A stretch of 64,000 bases of DNA, taken from assembly GCA_965153355.1 (NCBI GenBank), contig OZ231127.1, forward strand, positions 72,044,001-72,108,000, written 5' to 3'. Shown in pieces: positions 36,063 through 48,095 of the stretch; position 1 is the first letter of the stretch; the number at the start of each line of letters is the position of its first letter. The notes beneath the pieces were generated by a model, which saw only the letters and a program-made list of their open reading frames with translations, was not told the DNA's origin and made no database searches. The translations under genes and the position numbers were made by a program. This DNA comes from Flaccisagitta enflata (taxonomy: Eukaryota > Chaetognatha > Sagittoidea > Aphragmophora).

Positions 36063-36093
<31 letters not shown>
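35755..36093 (+). repeat. (GAAAAA)n then (GAA)n
   Basis: AAGAAAAAGA units, then pure GAA. Confidence 0.95.
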
Positions 36094-36279
36094 TATGGAT
36101 TTTAGTCTATTTTAACCATCGTTATGAAGTATGGATCTCAATGGAAATAAATCCACGGATTTATTTAGCTTTCCATGGCAAATGGTGTCTATTACATTAT
36201 CCACACGAAACTATCTTATGAACATTTTTATATGTTTTGTTGTTTTTACCCAATGTAACCCGACCTCATTTTGCCAAAT

Positions 36280-36478
36280 ACAATACTATACAATACAATA
36301 CAATTCAAAGAAGAAGAAGAAGAAGAAGAAGAAGAAGAAGAAGAAGAAGAAGAAGAAGAAGAAGAAGAAGAAGAAGAAGAAGAAGAAGAAGAAGAAGAAG
36401 AAGAAGAAGAAGAAGAAGAAGAAGAAGAAGAAGAAGAAGAAGACGAAGACGAAGAAGAAAAGAAAAAGAAAATAGATA
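36280..36478 (+). repeat. (ATACA)n then (GAA)n
   Basis: Short CAATACAATA block followed by about 140 bp of pure GAA. Confidence 0.95.
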
Positions 36479-36662
36479 GATGACGATTTTCAGTCAATAA
36501 AGTAATTTCTTCATTGAAAAATGTAAGGGACGATTGAATGAATAAATTACGATTTGTATTGGTCAATGAAAACCAAACAAATGAGGAGATCAAAAGGATG
36601 CTTGGAAGACATGAAATACCCCCTGTTAAAAGATGAGACAAAGTAAAGGAAGCGGAAGAATA

Positions 36663-36825
36663 AACAAGGCCGGATACAAGGCAATCCAGTCGCGGGCGGT
36701 TGGGCAGGAGCAGTAATGCGAAAACTGCTCGGAATTCAAAAAAGTTTGTTACCCACCGACTTACCGACCTACCGACCTACCGACCGACACAGCAAGGTGT
36801 AGAGTCGCGTGTCCGCGACTAAAAA
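36663..36825 (-). mobile_element. HINE-like element, AGTCGC subfamily, complete
   Basis: Minus strand: AGTCGCGGACACGCGACT tip, GTCGGTAGGTCGG tract, and a CGACT block before the CCTTGTATCCGGCC end with TTGTT. Confidence 0.85.
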
Positions 36826-36987
36826 GAAGATAAGAAAAAGAAGAGGAGAAGATTGAAATGGGATTTATTGGAAGGACCAAAAGGACAATATGGATGGGGT
36901 CACCATCCCTACACCCTACTAACAACCATTTTTGTTCACCCGCTCAAAAAACTCAAAAAGCTCAAAAACGCCAAAAAAGTAAAAGGG

Positions 36988-37081
36988 GGACCGACCAACC
37001 AACTGACCAGCTGACCAACCAACCGACCAACTGACCGACCGACATAGCGGGGTGTAGAGTCGCGTAGCACGCGACTAAAAA
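36988..37081 (-). mobile_element. HINE-like 5' end
   Basis: Minus strand AGTCGCGTGCTACGCGACT and a long GGTC/GGTT tract. The partner 3' end is missing; family 2 sequence follows at 37090. Confidence 0.65.
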
Positions 37082-37087
37082 GTAAAA

Positions 37088-37200
37088 AGTCTGCAAAAGC
37101 GTTAGATGGTCAGCGGTACCCATGCCCTGCCTAAGTAGGTTATGCTTGAAGTTGAAGGGGAGGCAGGGTAGCGGCAGAAGAAGGAGGGGCCGCTGGCCAA
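37088..37200 (-). mobile_element. Family 2 element, short copy
   Basis: GCAAAAGCGTTAGATGGTC, AGCGGTACCCATGCCCTGCC and, ~70 bp on, GGCAGGGTAGCGGCAG. It abuts a HINE-like 5' end. Confidence 0.6.
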
Positions 37201-37399
37201 AAGGGGATCGATGGACCGACTGACCAACCAATAAAGTAGGGTGTAGCACTTGACTAGAAGCTATAGTCTTGCAAGGTGAGTCACCTTAGGTGAAAAAGAA
37301 TAGAAAAAAATAAGTAAAGAGAAAGCTAGCAAAAAGAATCATTTCATTTTTCTAAGAAAAAAAATCAACTTATTCTAATCAAAAAGATTCACAGAAGCA

Positions 37400-37532
37400 T
37401 TTTTTGTCGCAGACACGTGACTCTACACCTTGCCATCCACCCGTCCGTAGAATTTTTGAATAGCGAGTGGTTTTTGCATTTCCACTCCTGCCAAACTGTC
37501 CGTGACTGTCCTGCCGTGTATCCGGTCTTGTT
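37400..37532 (+). mobile_element. HINE-like element, short diverged copy
   Basis: GTCGCAGACACGTGACT tip, CATCCACCCGTCCG, GTCCGTGACTGTCC and the end GCCGTGTATCCGGTCTTGTT. The (GTCY)n tract is almost lost. Confidence 0.7.
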
Positions 37533-37559
37533 TTCTCTGGACTCACGCGGCCAAGTGTC

Positions 37560-37680
37560 TTTTTAGTTGTGGACATGCAACTCAATTATAGGCTTTATCC
37601 ATTTGTTGGTCTATTGTTCTATTGGTCTGTTGGTCCATTGGTATGTTGGACTGTCGGAGTTGAAAAGTGGGACATCAAGC
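37560..37680 (+). mobile_element. HINE-like 5' end, diverged
   Basis: AGTTGTGGACATGCAACT tip (stem kept with changes in both arms), then GTTGGTCTATTG and GGTCTGTTGGTCC. Confidence 0.65.
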
Positions 37681-37884
37681 GTTTTAGATGCATCCCTGTC
37701 CTGCACGACATTTGCCCTTTGGGTCTGTTCCCTGCTCTCCAGGGGCCAGCAGGCATTCATATTTTGCAAACCTTCCAAGAGGCAAATTTTTTTCCCTACA
37801 TGTTTCCAGCACTGATGTCACAGGCCTGGTGATTCTAGATCAGCAAGCAGCAACAGGGGACGAAAGATATGGGCAGGTCAAGAA

Positions 37885-38025
37885 AGAAGAAGAAGAAGGA
37901 GAAGAAGGATAAGAAGATGAAGAAGAAGAAGAAGAAGAAGAAGAAGAAGAAGAAGAAGAAGAAGAAGAAGAAGAAGAAGAAGGAGGAGGAAGAAAAAGGA
38001 GGAGGAAGAAAAAGAGAAGAAAGAA
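37885..38025 (+). repeat. (GAA)n/(GGA)n
   Basis: Purine tract. Confidence 0.95.
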
Positions 38026-39059
38026 ATATTGGGGAATCAAAAGAAGTCTGAAGTCAGCAATGATATGATTTGCATATTGCAGTTTGAAGATGACTTGTCC
38101 ATCGTGATTTCGTTGATTTGGAATACTGTCAATAAGAGTAAAAACTGTAGCCAAACTAATTTCTATTTACTGTCAATGAAAAAAAGAAAACCTTATGCGC
38201 ATGTAAAAGTGATCAATTTTGTCATGTGGTTTATGTAGCCTTCCGCAAGTAAGATTTAAAATGATGACAGTGTCATTGAAAGAACTTATGCTGACGAGAT
38301 CTGACTAACAGACTATATCAATAAAAGTCCACTATAAGCACAAGGCTTGGATGCTAACTTAGCCACAAGGTAGCTGGAATTTGCTCCGCTGCTAATCTTG
38401 CGAATTTGTTGCCATTTGCAGTGAGTATGAAGGTCTCGTAGCCACAGAACTTTCGGATCTAATCAGTCTGAGGCTCTGAGCCCAGAGGCCATATTGATAA
38501 TGATGTCCCGGCAGATATCCTGGGCCAAGCAAGAACCTGACAACTCAAGGTCTCAAATCGGCTACTTAAGGAAACATTGGTCAACTGAAACTTAAATATA
38601 ATGATATAATTGGAGTCACATCTACTCGCAAAATGGATTCTAACAAGATTTAGGCAGAACGTCATTGTGATATGTACAGTGAAATTTGAGTAAAAAATGC
38701 CTTTTTTTAGTCGCGTGCACGCGACTCTACAACCCGCTCTGTCCGTCGGTCCGTCGTTCTGTCGGTCTGTCGGTCGGTAACACTTAGCTTTTTTGCGTCG
38801 TTTTTGGTCATTTTGGGTCGTCTGGAGTTATTTTGAGTCATTTTTTTGTTGTTCTTGGTTGCTTTTAGTCATTTTTGGTTGCTTTTAGTCATTTATGGTC
38901 ATTTTTAATCATTAATGTCACTTTGCTCATTTAAGTCATTTGTGTCATTTTTGGGCACTTGAAGTAGTTTTAAGTCATTTTAAGTCATTTTGGGACATTT
39001 CAGTTCATTTTTGGTCATTTAACATGTTTTTTTGGTATGTTTTGGTCATTTTTGTTTGT

Positions 39060-39925
39060 TAAGTTTTTGGTTTTTGGTTTTTGGTTTTTGGTTTTTGGTG
39101 TTTGGTTTTTGGTTTTTGGTTTTTGGTTTTTGGTTTTTGGTTTTGTTTTTTTTGTTTTTTTGGTTTTTTGGTTTTTTATTTTTCATTTTTCATTTTTTTG
39201 GTTTTCTGTTTTTGGTTTTTTGTTTTTTTGTTTTTTTTTTTTGTTTTGGGACATTTCAGGTCATTTTTGGTCATTTAACATTGTTTTTTGGTATGTTTTT
39301 GGTTTTTGGTTTTTGGTTTTTGGTCTTTTTGTTTGTTTTTTTTTTTTTTTTTGCTTTTGGTCTTTTGTTTTGTTTTGTTTTTTGTTTTTTTTTTCGGGAC
39401 ATTTCAGGTCTTTTTTGGTCATTTAACATGGTTTTTTGGTATGTTTTGATCATTTATGTTTTTTGGTTCTTGGTTTTTGGTTTTCTGGTTTTTGTTTTTT
39501 TTTTGGTTTTTGGTTTCTTGGTTTTTAGTTTTTAGTTTTTAGTTTTTAGTTTTTAGTTTTTAGTTTTTAGTTTTTAGTTTTTAGTTTTTAGTTTTTAGTT
39601 TTTGGTTTTTGGTTTTTTGGTTTTTGGTCATTTTACATGGTTTTTTGGTATGTTTTGGTCATTTATAATTTTTGGTTTTTGTTTTTTTATTTTTTGGTAT
39701 TTTGGTTTTGGTCATTTTATTTGTTTTTTTGGTATGTTTAGGTCATTTATGTTTTTGGTTTTTTGGATTTTGTTTTTTGGTTTTTTGGTTTTTGGTTTTT
39801 TGGTTTTTTGGTTTTTTGGTTTTTGGTTTTTGGTTTTTTGATTTTTTGATTTTTTTGTTTTTTTGGTTTTCTGTCTATTTTTTGTTTTTTGTTTTTTTGT
39901 TTTTTTGGATTCGGGGTCATTTATG
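39060..39925 (+). repeat. TTTTTGG / TTTTTAG heptamer array
   Basis: Long runs of TTTTTGG with interspersed GGGACATTTCAGGTC blocks; 39526-39600 switches to TTTTTAG. It is very T-rich on the plus strand and lies inside the swollen HINE-like element. Confidence 0.85.
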
Positions 39926-39957
39926 TTTTCTGGTATGTTTTGGTCATTTATGTCATT

Positions 39958-40120
39958 TTAAGTCTGCTGGTTTAAGTCTGCTGGTTTAGGTATGCTGGTT
40001 TAAGTCTGCTGGTTTAGGTATGCTGGTTTAAGTCTGCTGGTTTAAGTCTGCTGGTTTAAGTCTGCTGGTTCAAGTCTGCTGGTTAAGGTCTGCTGGTTAA
40101 AGTCTGGTTTAAGTCTGGTT
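39958..40120 (+). repeat. 14-bp tandem repeat
   Basis: About eleven units of AAGTCTGCTGGTTT, with AGGTATGC variants. Confidence 0.85.
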
Positions 40121-40464
40121 TAGTCATTTTTCATTGATTGGGTTGAAAGAGTGGATTAATTTGAATCAATTACAAAAGTCACCACTTTTTCCAGTGGTCC
40201 CGGCCTGTAATTGGGTAGGTTTCCACGGCCTCCAATACCTCATTAAGCTTATTTATTCATCAATTCATTCAAGTCAATCTAGTAAACTAAATCATTTTAT
40301 TCATTTCTTATATTTCTCCCTATTCAGTCATGTTGATTAAAAAGATACAATAAGGAGTCAGGTCAATTCAGTTTTTTATGTCTCGCATGCGACTTATAGG
40401 TGTTGGCCTTGTTTTTCTTTATAATTGTTTTCTTAGAGCTCGGCCACTTTAAATTGGCGTATAT

Positions 40465-40625
40465 GAGTGCATGCATGTATGTGTGTGTGTGTGTGTGCGA
40501 GCTTGTGCGTATGCGTGTGCGTATGCGTGTGCGCTTGCGCGTGTAGGTGTGTGTGAGTATGAAACTCCTGTTCTGTGTTGGCCTTATTCAAATTACCAAT
40601 TGATCAAGGCGATTGTCAAACCTCG

Positions 40626-40724
<99 letters not shown>

Positions 40725-40770
40725 CGTGCATGCGTGCGTGCGTGCATGCGTGTGTATGTGTGTGTGTGAC
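40465..40770 (+). repeat. Two (GT)n tracts
   Basis: GT/GCGT at 40478-40555 and a longer pure GT at 40627-40720, with CGTGCGTG after it. Confidence 0.95.
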
Positions 40771-41053
40771 TATGTCACTGCGATTGTGTTTGACACATGT
40801 GGAGATAGATGGATTAACAGAAAGACATTGGAGAGACATAACAGAAAAAGAACCCTCCCAAAATGTGTTTATCGATTGTTTGATCTCGTCGTGGCAAAAA
40901 ACATCTAAGAAATGCTCTATACAGGAGGGGGTACTGGGCCGACAGTCAGACAGACGGACAGACCCTCGTATTGAGATGTGAGGAGGGATCAAAAAATCAA
41001 CCGTCTGATGTTATTCCAGATTCCGTTTTGAAGGTGCTAGATATGAGGACGTT

Positions 41054-41134
41054 GTAGTCATGTGCTACACAACTACTCCACGTTATGTCGGTCCGTTGTT
41101 TGATTTGTTGGTCCCTTGTAAGGTACCGGCCTTT
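41054..41134 (+). mobile_element. Possible HINE-like element, eroded
   Basis: AGTCATGTGCTACACAACT, GTCGGTCCGTTG and GGTACCGGCCTTTCG resemble the 5' tip, GTCY tract and 3' end in order, but each is degraded. Confidence 0.4.
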
Positions 41135-41189
41135 CGTGCGTGGGGAAATTTCTCCTTCTACGCCCCCCCCCCTTCCCGGTAACTAGAGA

Positions 41190-41465
41190 CCCAAATCTCA
41201 GCCTTGAGTTCCAAATTTCATCCTCGAAAAAAAAATCCCAGCCTCAAGGCTCAATTCCCAGCCTCAAGGCTCAATTCCCAGCCTCAAGGCCCAATCCCCA
41301 GCCTCAAGGCCAAGTTCCCAGCCTCAAGACCCAAATCTTGGCCTTAAGGCCAAAGTCCCAACCTCTAAGTCTAAATCCCAGCCTCAAAGCCTAAATCCCA
41401 ATCTCAAGCATCAAATCTAACAACGGGGCCCAAATTCCCTCCACATGGCCTAAATCTCAGCCCAA
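41190..41465 (+). repeat. ~19-bp minisatellite (CCCAGCCTCAAGGCTCAATT type)
   Basis: About thirteen units, the first near-identical, then drifting. It is related to the minisatellites at 46.3 and 50.7 kb. Confidence 0.85.
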
Positions 41466-42089
41466 TCGCAACCGCTAGACAAAGGCAACGGATTGCGTAG
41501 AAAATTCGGAAACCCGTTTTTTTGTCACGTTTTGCTATTCCCCAATATCATCAAAGACACTATAGTTACGATTTTTGCATATAACGACTTCGTTTCTGGT
41601 TGTTACGGTCTATTTAAAGCTATAAAAAGCTATCAAAAGCTATTTACAACTATTTGAAGCTACTTGAAGCTATTCAAAGCTATTAAAAGCTCGTCAATAA
41701 ACATAAAACGAAATTTTTGTGTCTGTCTGTCTGTCTGTTTGTCTGTTTGTCTGTCTGTCTGTCCGTCTCACTGTATCTCTGTACTTATCCCTCTATGAGA
41801 GACTGAGACCAAAACCATAATAACCGTTTCAGCTTTTATGTTACGTCGATGTTATTGAATCTCATGTTAAGCATGTCAGAGAATGATCGATCATTTTCAA
41901 ACTTTGGTCATTTTCTATCAAGACATTTTTGATAAAAGGAATACATAAATGCTAATATATAAAAATTCTAAAGAATAAAAAATTAAAGTATATGAAACTA
42001 AAATTCAAATATGAAAACTTAGACATTAAAGGTTAAAAAAAAGAAAAAAAAACTGTATATCAAAAATTTACAGTGAAAAAATTGAAAGA

Positions 42090-42350
42090 AAAAAAGTCAA
42101 AAAATAAAAAAGTAAAAAAGTAAAAAAGAATAAAAAAAGATAAAAACTAAAAAGTAAAAAATGAAAAGTAAAAAATTAAAAATAAAAAGTGAAAAATAAA
42201 GAATAAAAAGTAAAAAGTAAAAAGTAAAAAGTAAAAAGTAAAAAGTAAAAAGTGAAAAGTGAAAAGTGAAAAGAGAAAAGTGAAAAGTGAAAAGTGAAAA
42301 GTGAAAAGTGAAAAATGAAGAGTGAAGAGTGAAAAATGAAAAAAAAATTA
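42090..42350 (+). repeat. AAAAAGT heptamer array
   Basis: GTAAAAAGTAAAAAG units with GTGAAAA variants. Confidence 0.9.
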
Positions 42351-42604
42351 TTATTAATGGTAAATATATAATATAACATTCTTTCTATCTTTATTTTTTT
42401 TTTCAAATGATCACAAAAAATCCATAGTGAGTAAAACAAGATGGACAAAAAAGTGACAGCAAAGACAACAATAATTACGCCTCAAATAACGCCATATAGA
42501 CGCCAAAATGGCGTTATGTTGCCATGGAGAATACCGGAAATGGCGTAACTACAGAAGTCGTTATGCAATGGGTTGCACAAAAGAGGAGAAAATTCCTCAT
42601 GTGT

Positions 42605-42725
42605 GGAAGCATAGGTCATTGAACCCTTCGGGGCCGCTGCCCTGCTCCCCCCCCCCTCAATTTCAATCACAACCTACTTTGGCAGAACACGGGTACCGCT
42701 GACAATCTTACGCTTTTGCGACTAC
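42605..42725 (+). mobile_element. Family 2 element, short copy
   Basis: GCATAGGTCATTGAACCC, TTCGGGGCCGCTGCCCTGC, a poly-C run, then CGGGTACCGCTGACAATC and ACGCTTTTGCGACT with a CGC/GCG hairpin. Confidence 0.65.
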
Positions 42726-42889
42726 AGGAGAAAATCATTCTAACAAACACGCTTCTTACGAAATTCTGCCACTGACGAATATCTTTGAAAGTCTTTCGTA
42801 AGTTTTTTTTTTTTTTAAGTTGCCTATAATGAACTGTGACTAACGAAAAATTGCCTGTTACAAAGTATTTCCTAGTAAAGATGGTAATT

Positions 42890-42921
42890 ATGGGTGTCGT
42901 GTAACAAATTTATTATTGGAG

Positions 42922-42987
<66 letters not shown>

Positions 42988-43014
42988 TGTCGTGTAACAA
43001 ATTTATTATTGGAG

Positions 43015-43081
<67 letters not shown>

Positions 43082-43090
43082 AAAAAAGAG

Positions 43091-43145
<55 letters not shown>

Positions 43146-43311
43146 AAAAAAAGAAAGGAAGGAAGAAAGGAAGAAACAGAAAAAGAGGAAGAAGAGAGAG
43201 AATTTTTTCATAGAGGGGAAGGAAGGAAGAAAGGAAGGAAGGAAGGAAGGAATGAAGGAAGGAAGGAAGGAAGGAAGGAAGAAAGGATGAAAGAAAGAAA
43301 GAAAGAAATAG

Positions 43312-43366
<55 letters not shown>

Positions 43367-43460
43367 CAGAAAGACAGAAAGAAAGAACAAAAGAAAGAAA
43401 GACAGAAAGGCAGAAGTGAGAAAGGAAGAAAAGAAAGAAAGAAAAAGAAATAAAGCGATG
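42890..43460 (+). repeat. (GAAA)n/(GGAA)n with a ~94-bp tandem duplication
   Basis: GTGTCGTGTAACAAATTTAT, TATTGGAGAG precedes the array at 42893 and again at 42987, so the flank was duplicated with the array. Confidence 0.95.
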
Positions 43461-43484
43461 CTAGAGAGAGGGAAGAAGTGTTTT

Positions 43485-43592
<108 letters not shown>

Positions 43593-43654
43593 TGATAAGC
43601 TATTTTGTACTGCGTTACTTTTATCTGTTTTGTACCGCATTACTTTTATCTGTC

Positions 43655-43780
43655 TTTTTAGGTGCAACAAAGCACCTCTATAACTGGCTGTGTCCATTGG
43701 TTGGTCAGTCTGTCGGTCGGTCTGTACGCATTCATTCAAAGATCCACACGTTGCACCTTATTGGCCTACTTGGCCTTGTT
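43655..43780 (+). mobile_element. HINE-like element, AGGTGC subfamily, complete
   Basis: AGGTGCAACAAAGCACCT tip, CTATAACTGG, GGTTGGTCAGTC tract, GTTGCACCT (complement of the first nine bases), TTGGCCTACTTGGCC hairpin, TTGTT. It is only about 126 bp. Confidence 0.88.
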
Positions 43781-44055
43781 AAATGAACAAAACCATTCTG
43801 ATGGTTCTTTATGCCACTATATTACTAGCAATTGTTTCTCTATGGCTACAGCAAAATTGGCCTGTATCGAGAAAATATCAGGTTCCCTTGGGCTTCGCTA
43901 GAAATGTTTTTAACTGTATTTACTTTTCCTCTGTCGCAGCTTCTGACTATTCGGGGCAAGGAACCGATTTATCTGCCAAGTGCCTCTGCAAAAATTAGGA
44001 AACTGACAGTTTGAATCAGTGACGTTCGGGTTCCCAAAATTGACGCGACCAACAA

Positions 44056-44450
<395 letters not shown>

Positions 44451-44509
44451 ACAAGGGCGGCTGCTCCAGCAGAAGCAGCAGAAGCAGAAACGACAACAGT
44501 AACAGTATC

Positions 44510-44664
44510 AACAAGGCCGGATACACGGCCACCAGTTGCGGACCGGTGGGCAGGGGCGGAAATGCGCGTTTTCCCACTTTTCGACTCGTGCTGACGGACC
44601 AACAGATGGACGGACGGACGGATGGACAGAGCCTCTTATAGAGTTGCGTGTCTGCAACTAAAAA
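44510..44664 (-). mobile_element. HINE-like element, AGTTGC subfamily, complete
   Basis: Minus strand: AGTTGCAGACACGCAACT, CTATAAGAGG, GTCC tract, core GAAAACGCGCATTTCC, CGCAACTGGTGGCCGTGTAT, end CCGGCCTTGTT. It lies between two (CAA)n arrays. Confidence 0.85.
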
Positions 44665-44694
44665 TACAAACCAAATCATTCTTCACAAAAGTTG

Positions 44695-45378
<684 letters not shown>

Positions 45379-45379
45379 G

Positions 45380-46184
45380 TTGACGCTTTGGTGGTGGTAG
45401 GAAAAAAAATGAAAAAAACGTTATTTTGCCTAAAGATAGCAATTTTTTAGTACATTGATGTTCTGCAAAGATCATGTTGGAATTGATTTTGTGAGTAGAC
45501 TGGGCTCTAATTATGCATGAAGAAAAGGAAAATCACTCGGAGCAAGAGGTATTTCCAAATGGCCAAAATGAGCCCAGCCTAATACGCATGGTACTACGCA
45601 AAAAAAAAAGGACGCACTTTTGAGTGGTTGATAAAGCCATTAGTTCTTAAGAAAATAGATAAAATTTTAGACTGTTAGAAAGCCCTAATTTTGTCAAATG
45701 GCGCCAATCTAGTATTTCTATCTCATTTTGTTCAGGAATGGCGTTAGTTTGAATGAAAATATTGCCAAATCAGTTTTTGCAGCCCCAATGAGCATTTTAT
45801 CAAAATGGTACTTCACTTTTATAGACTAACTTATAAATCGTTTAAGATACAGACCTGGGATTGGTCTAGAATGAAATATCTTTTTATCCCCAACTTCAAG
45901 TTCAAGTCATCACGGCATCATTCGGGAAAAATTTTTGCCACTCGGCAGAAAAGACTCTTTTCTTATTTCTTTTTTTCATTACTCTTTCCCTCTTTTCTCT
46001 TCCATGTTCTTCCAACAAATTCTTTCACCTTCCGAGAAGCGGCGCTTCCCGCTTCTTCAAAATATGAAGGCCTGGGGGCCAGTAGAGGAATTCCGGGCCC
46101 CTTTACAATCAAAAGATCTGGGCCCCTCAACCCTCCCCCCATTTTTGCGCAAAACTGAGTCCAATGACAGCGCATGTAGTTTTT
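45380..46184. other. No gene seen
   Basis: AT-rich sequence resembling the insides of the foldback elements (ATGGCGCCAATC), but no inverted ends were found. Confidence 0.4.
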
Positions 46185-46810
46185 TAGGCAGCGGCGCCGA
46201 AGGGGCCGATGACCTATGCTTTCACCTACAGGGGAAATTTCTCCTTCTCCTTCTTCTTCTCCTTCTCCTTCTCCGTCCTCCCCCTCTAGGCCCAAATCCT
46301 AGCTTCGAAGCTCAAATCCCTGCTTCAAAGCTCAAGTCCCAGCCTCGAGGCTCAAATCTCAGTCTGCAGGTTAAATTCCAGCCTCGAGGCTCAAATCCCA
46401 GCCCTGAGGCTCAAATTCCAGCCCTTAGGCTCAAATCCCAGTCTCAAGGCACAAATCCCAGCCTTGAAGCTCAAATCCTAGCCTCAAAGCTCAAATCCCA
46501 GCTTCAAAGCTCAAATCCCATTCTCGAAGCTCAAATCCCACCCTCAAAGCTCAAATCCCACCCTCAAAGCTCAAATCCCAGCCTAGAAGCCAAAATCTCA
46601 GCCTTGAAGCTGAAATCCCAACCCCAAAGCTCAAATCTTAGCCTCAAGGCCCCAATTCCAGCCTCCAGGCCCTAATTCCACCCTCGAAGCCCAAAAAAAA
46701 CAGCATAGGTCATCGGCCCCTTCAGGGCCGCTGCCCCTCTAGCCACCTCACACCCACATACACTCACATAGGGGCAACGGGTACCGCTGACCATCTAACG
46801 CTTTTGCGAG
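46185..46810 (+). mobile_element. Family 2 elements flanking a 20-bp minisatellite
   Basis: GCAGCGGCGCCGAAGGGGCC, GATGACCTATGC at 46190; CATAGGTCATCGGCCCC, TTCAGGGCCGCTGCCC at 46704; CGGGTACCGCTGACCATC at 46777; end ACGCTTTTGCGAGT. The ~20-bp GCCTCAAAT minisatellite lies between the inverted modules. Confidence 0.65.
46290..46690 (+). repeat. ~20-bp minisatellite (CTCAAATCCCAGCCTCGAGG type)
   Basis: About twenty units of the form GCTCAAATCCCAGCCTCAAA. The same unit occurs at 41.19-41.46 kb, and a relative in reverse orientation at 50.69-51.09 kb. Confidence 0.85.
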
Positions 46811-46887
46811 TATTTCTTTTTCTTTTTTTTCTTCTTTTTTCTTTTTCTTTTTTTTCATGTCTTTTCATCTTTTTCTTCTTCTTTTCC

Positions 46888-47385
46888 CTTTTTGGGCAGC
46901 GGCCCCAAAGGGGACGAAGTCCTGTAGAACACAGGGGGACTTTTGTTTGTGCGTCCATTCAATCATTAGTTTGTCCGTTTGTCCCCCCCAGACCTGTTTC
47001 CTGTTTCAGTTGCATGCTACGCAACTCTACACCCTGCTTTGACGGTTCGTCCGTCAGTCCGTTGGTCCGTTGGTCTGTCACACTTTACTTTTTTTTTGCG
47101 GTCTTTGGCCTTACTGCTCCTGCCTGAATGATCAAGTGACCTCAATTAAGGCCCCTGCCCACCCGCACGCGACTGGGGTAGCCGTGTATCCGGCCTGGTT
47201 TCTCTTCATTTCTGAGACCATGCAGGGCCCCTCCAAGCCTCCCTGAGGCCCAGGCCCCCATAATTTGTATAGGGTGTATAGGCCTCTTCAGGCCTCTGCT
47301 GCTCTCACTCTACTTCTTCAGCTGATCACTCCAAGCAGGGCATTGGGTACCGCTGACCATATGCAATCATTAGATGACTTGCTTA
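46888..47385 (+). mobile_element. Family 2 element carrying a nested HINE-like copy
   Basis: It starts GGGCAGCGGCCCCAAAGGGG, then AAGTCCTGTAGAACACAGGG and GTCCGTTTGTCC. It ends CAGGGCATTGGGTACCGCTG, ACCATATGC, ATGACTTG. The HINE-like element at 47004-47200 splits it. Confidence 0.6.
47004..47200 (+). mobile_element. HINE-like element, mixed ends, nested in a family 2 element
   Basis: The 5' tip is AGTTGCATGCTACGCAACT, but the 3' block is GCACGCGACT of the AGTCGC type, followed by GGGTAGCCGTGTATCCGGCC. The two ends therefore do not match and the copy looks chimeric. It sits inside family 2 sequence (46888-47385). Confidence 0.75.
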
Positions 47386-47490
47386 TTGCTGCCCCTGCCC
47401 ACCAGCACACAACTAGGTAACCGTGTCTCTGGCCTTATTCTAAAGCAAAATCAGGATTTATTGCTTTCCTCCTCTTGAGTATGCTAGTGG

Positions 47491-47804
47491 TTTTCAGTCG
47501 CGTGCTACGCGACTCTACACCCCGGTCCATCCATCCATCCATCCATCCTTCTGTTGGTCTGTCCATCACAATTTACTTTTTCAGCATCTATGGGGCTTTT
47601 GGGCGTGCCGCTCCTGCCCAAATGCTCCCCTGACCTCAAATATAGCCCGTAACTACCTACACGTGACATGGATTGGCTTCTCTATAAGAGGCTTTGTCCA
47701 TCCATCAGTCTGTCCATCAGTCTGTGTGCACAAGTAGAAAAACAAGCATTTCCGCTCCTGCCCACCCATCTGAGACATGTATTGGCTGTGTATCCAGCTT
47801 TGTT
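47491..47804 (+). mobile_element. Two HINE-like copies in tandem or nested
   Basis: AGTCGCGTGCTACGCGACT tip with CCATCCATCC tract and an ACACGTGACA 3' block, then a second CTCTATAAGAGGCTTTGTCC tip region with its own CTGCCCACCCATC and TATCCAGCTTTGTT end. Confidence 0.7.
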
Positions 47805-47904
47805 TTTTTTTCTTGGTCAAAACAAATACAAGAATGGGCGCTTCAAGAACAATCTTTTTTTGCATTTACCAAACGCTAATAAGTGGTGTTTCCTTCCTTC
47901 ACAT

Positions 47905-48095
47905 TTTGGCGTTTCTGAAATGCCAAAAATGGCATTTCTGAAATGCCAAAAATGGCATTTCTGATACGTCAAATATGGAGTAAATGAAACGCTCAAAATG
48001 GCGTTTTTGAAACGCCAAAAATGGCGTTTCTAAAACGCCATAAGTGTTGTTTATGAAACGCCAAAAAGGGGGTTTCTGAAACAATAAATGCTGTC
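47905..48095 (+). repeat. ~22-bp palindromic minisatellite
   Basis: Units such as GAAATGCCAAAAATGGCATTTC and GAAACGCCAAAAATGGCG, TTTC. Each unit is itself a hairpin with an AAAA loop, and base changes in the two arms tend to match. Confidence 0.85.

Larger units (their letters stand above)
38703..40413 (+). mobile_element. HINE-like element swollen to 1.7 kb by internal tandem repeats
   Basis: The 5' tip AGTCGCGTGCACGCGACT and GTCCGTCGGTCC tract are at 38709-38790. The 3' block GCATGCGACT and the end TGTTGGCCTTGTT are at 40386-40413. Between them lie TTTTGGTCA units, a TTTTTGG/TTTTTAG heptamer array, and a 14-bp AAGTCTGCTGGTTT array. The inside is almost wholly tandem repeats. Confidence 0.75.

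Noticed and set aside
39526-39600. TTTTTAG/TTTTTGG heptamers as telomere-like DNA
   Set aside because: The units are not G-rich telomere repeats, they grade into other T-rich units, and they sit inside an element with recognisable ends.
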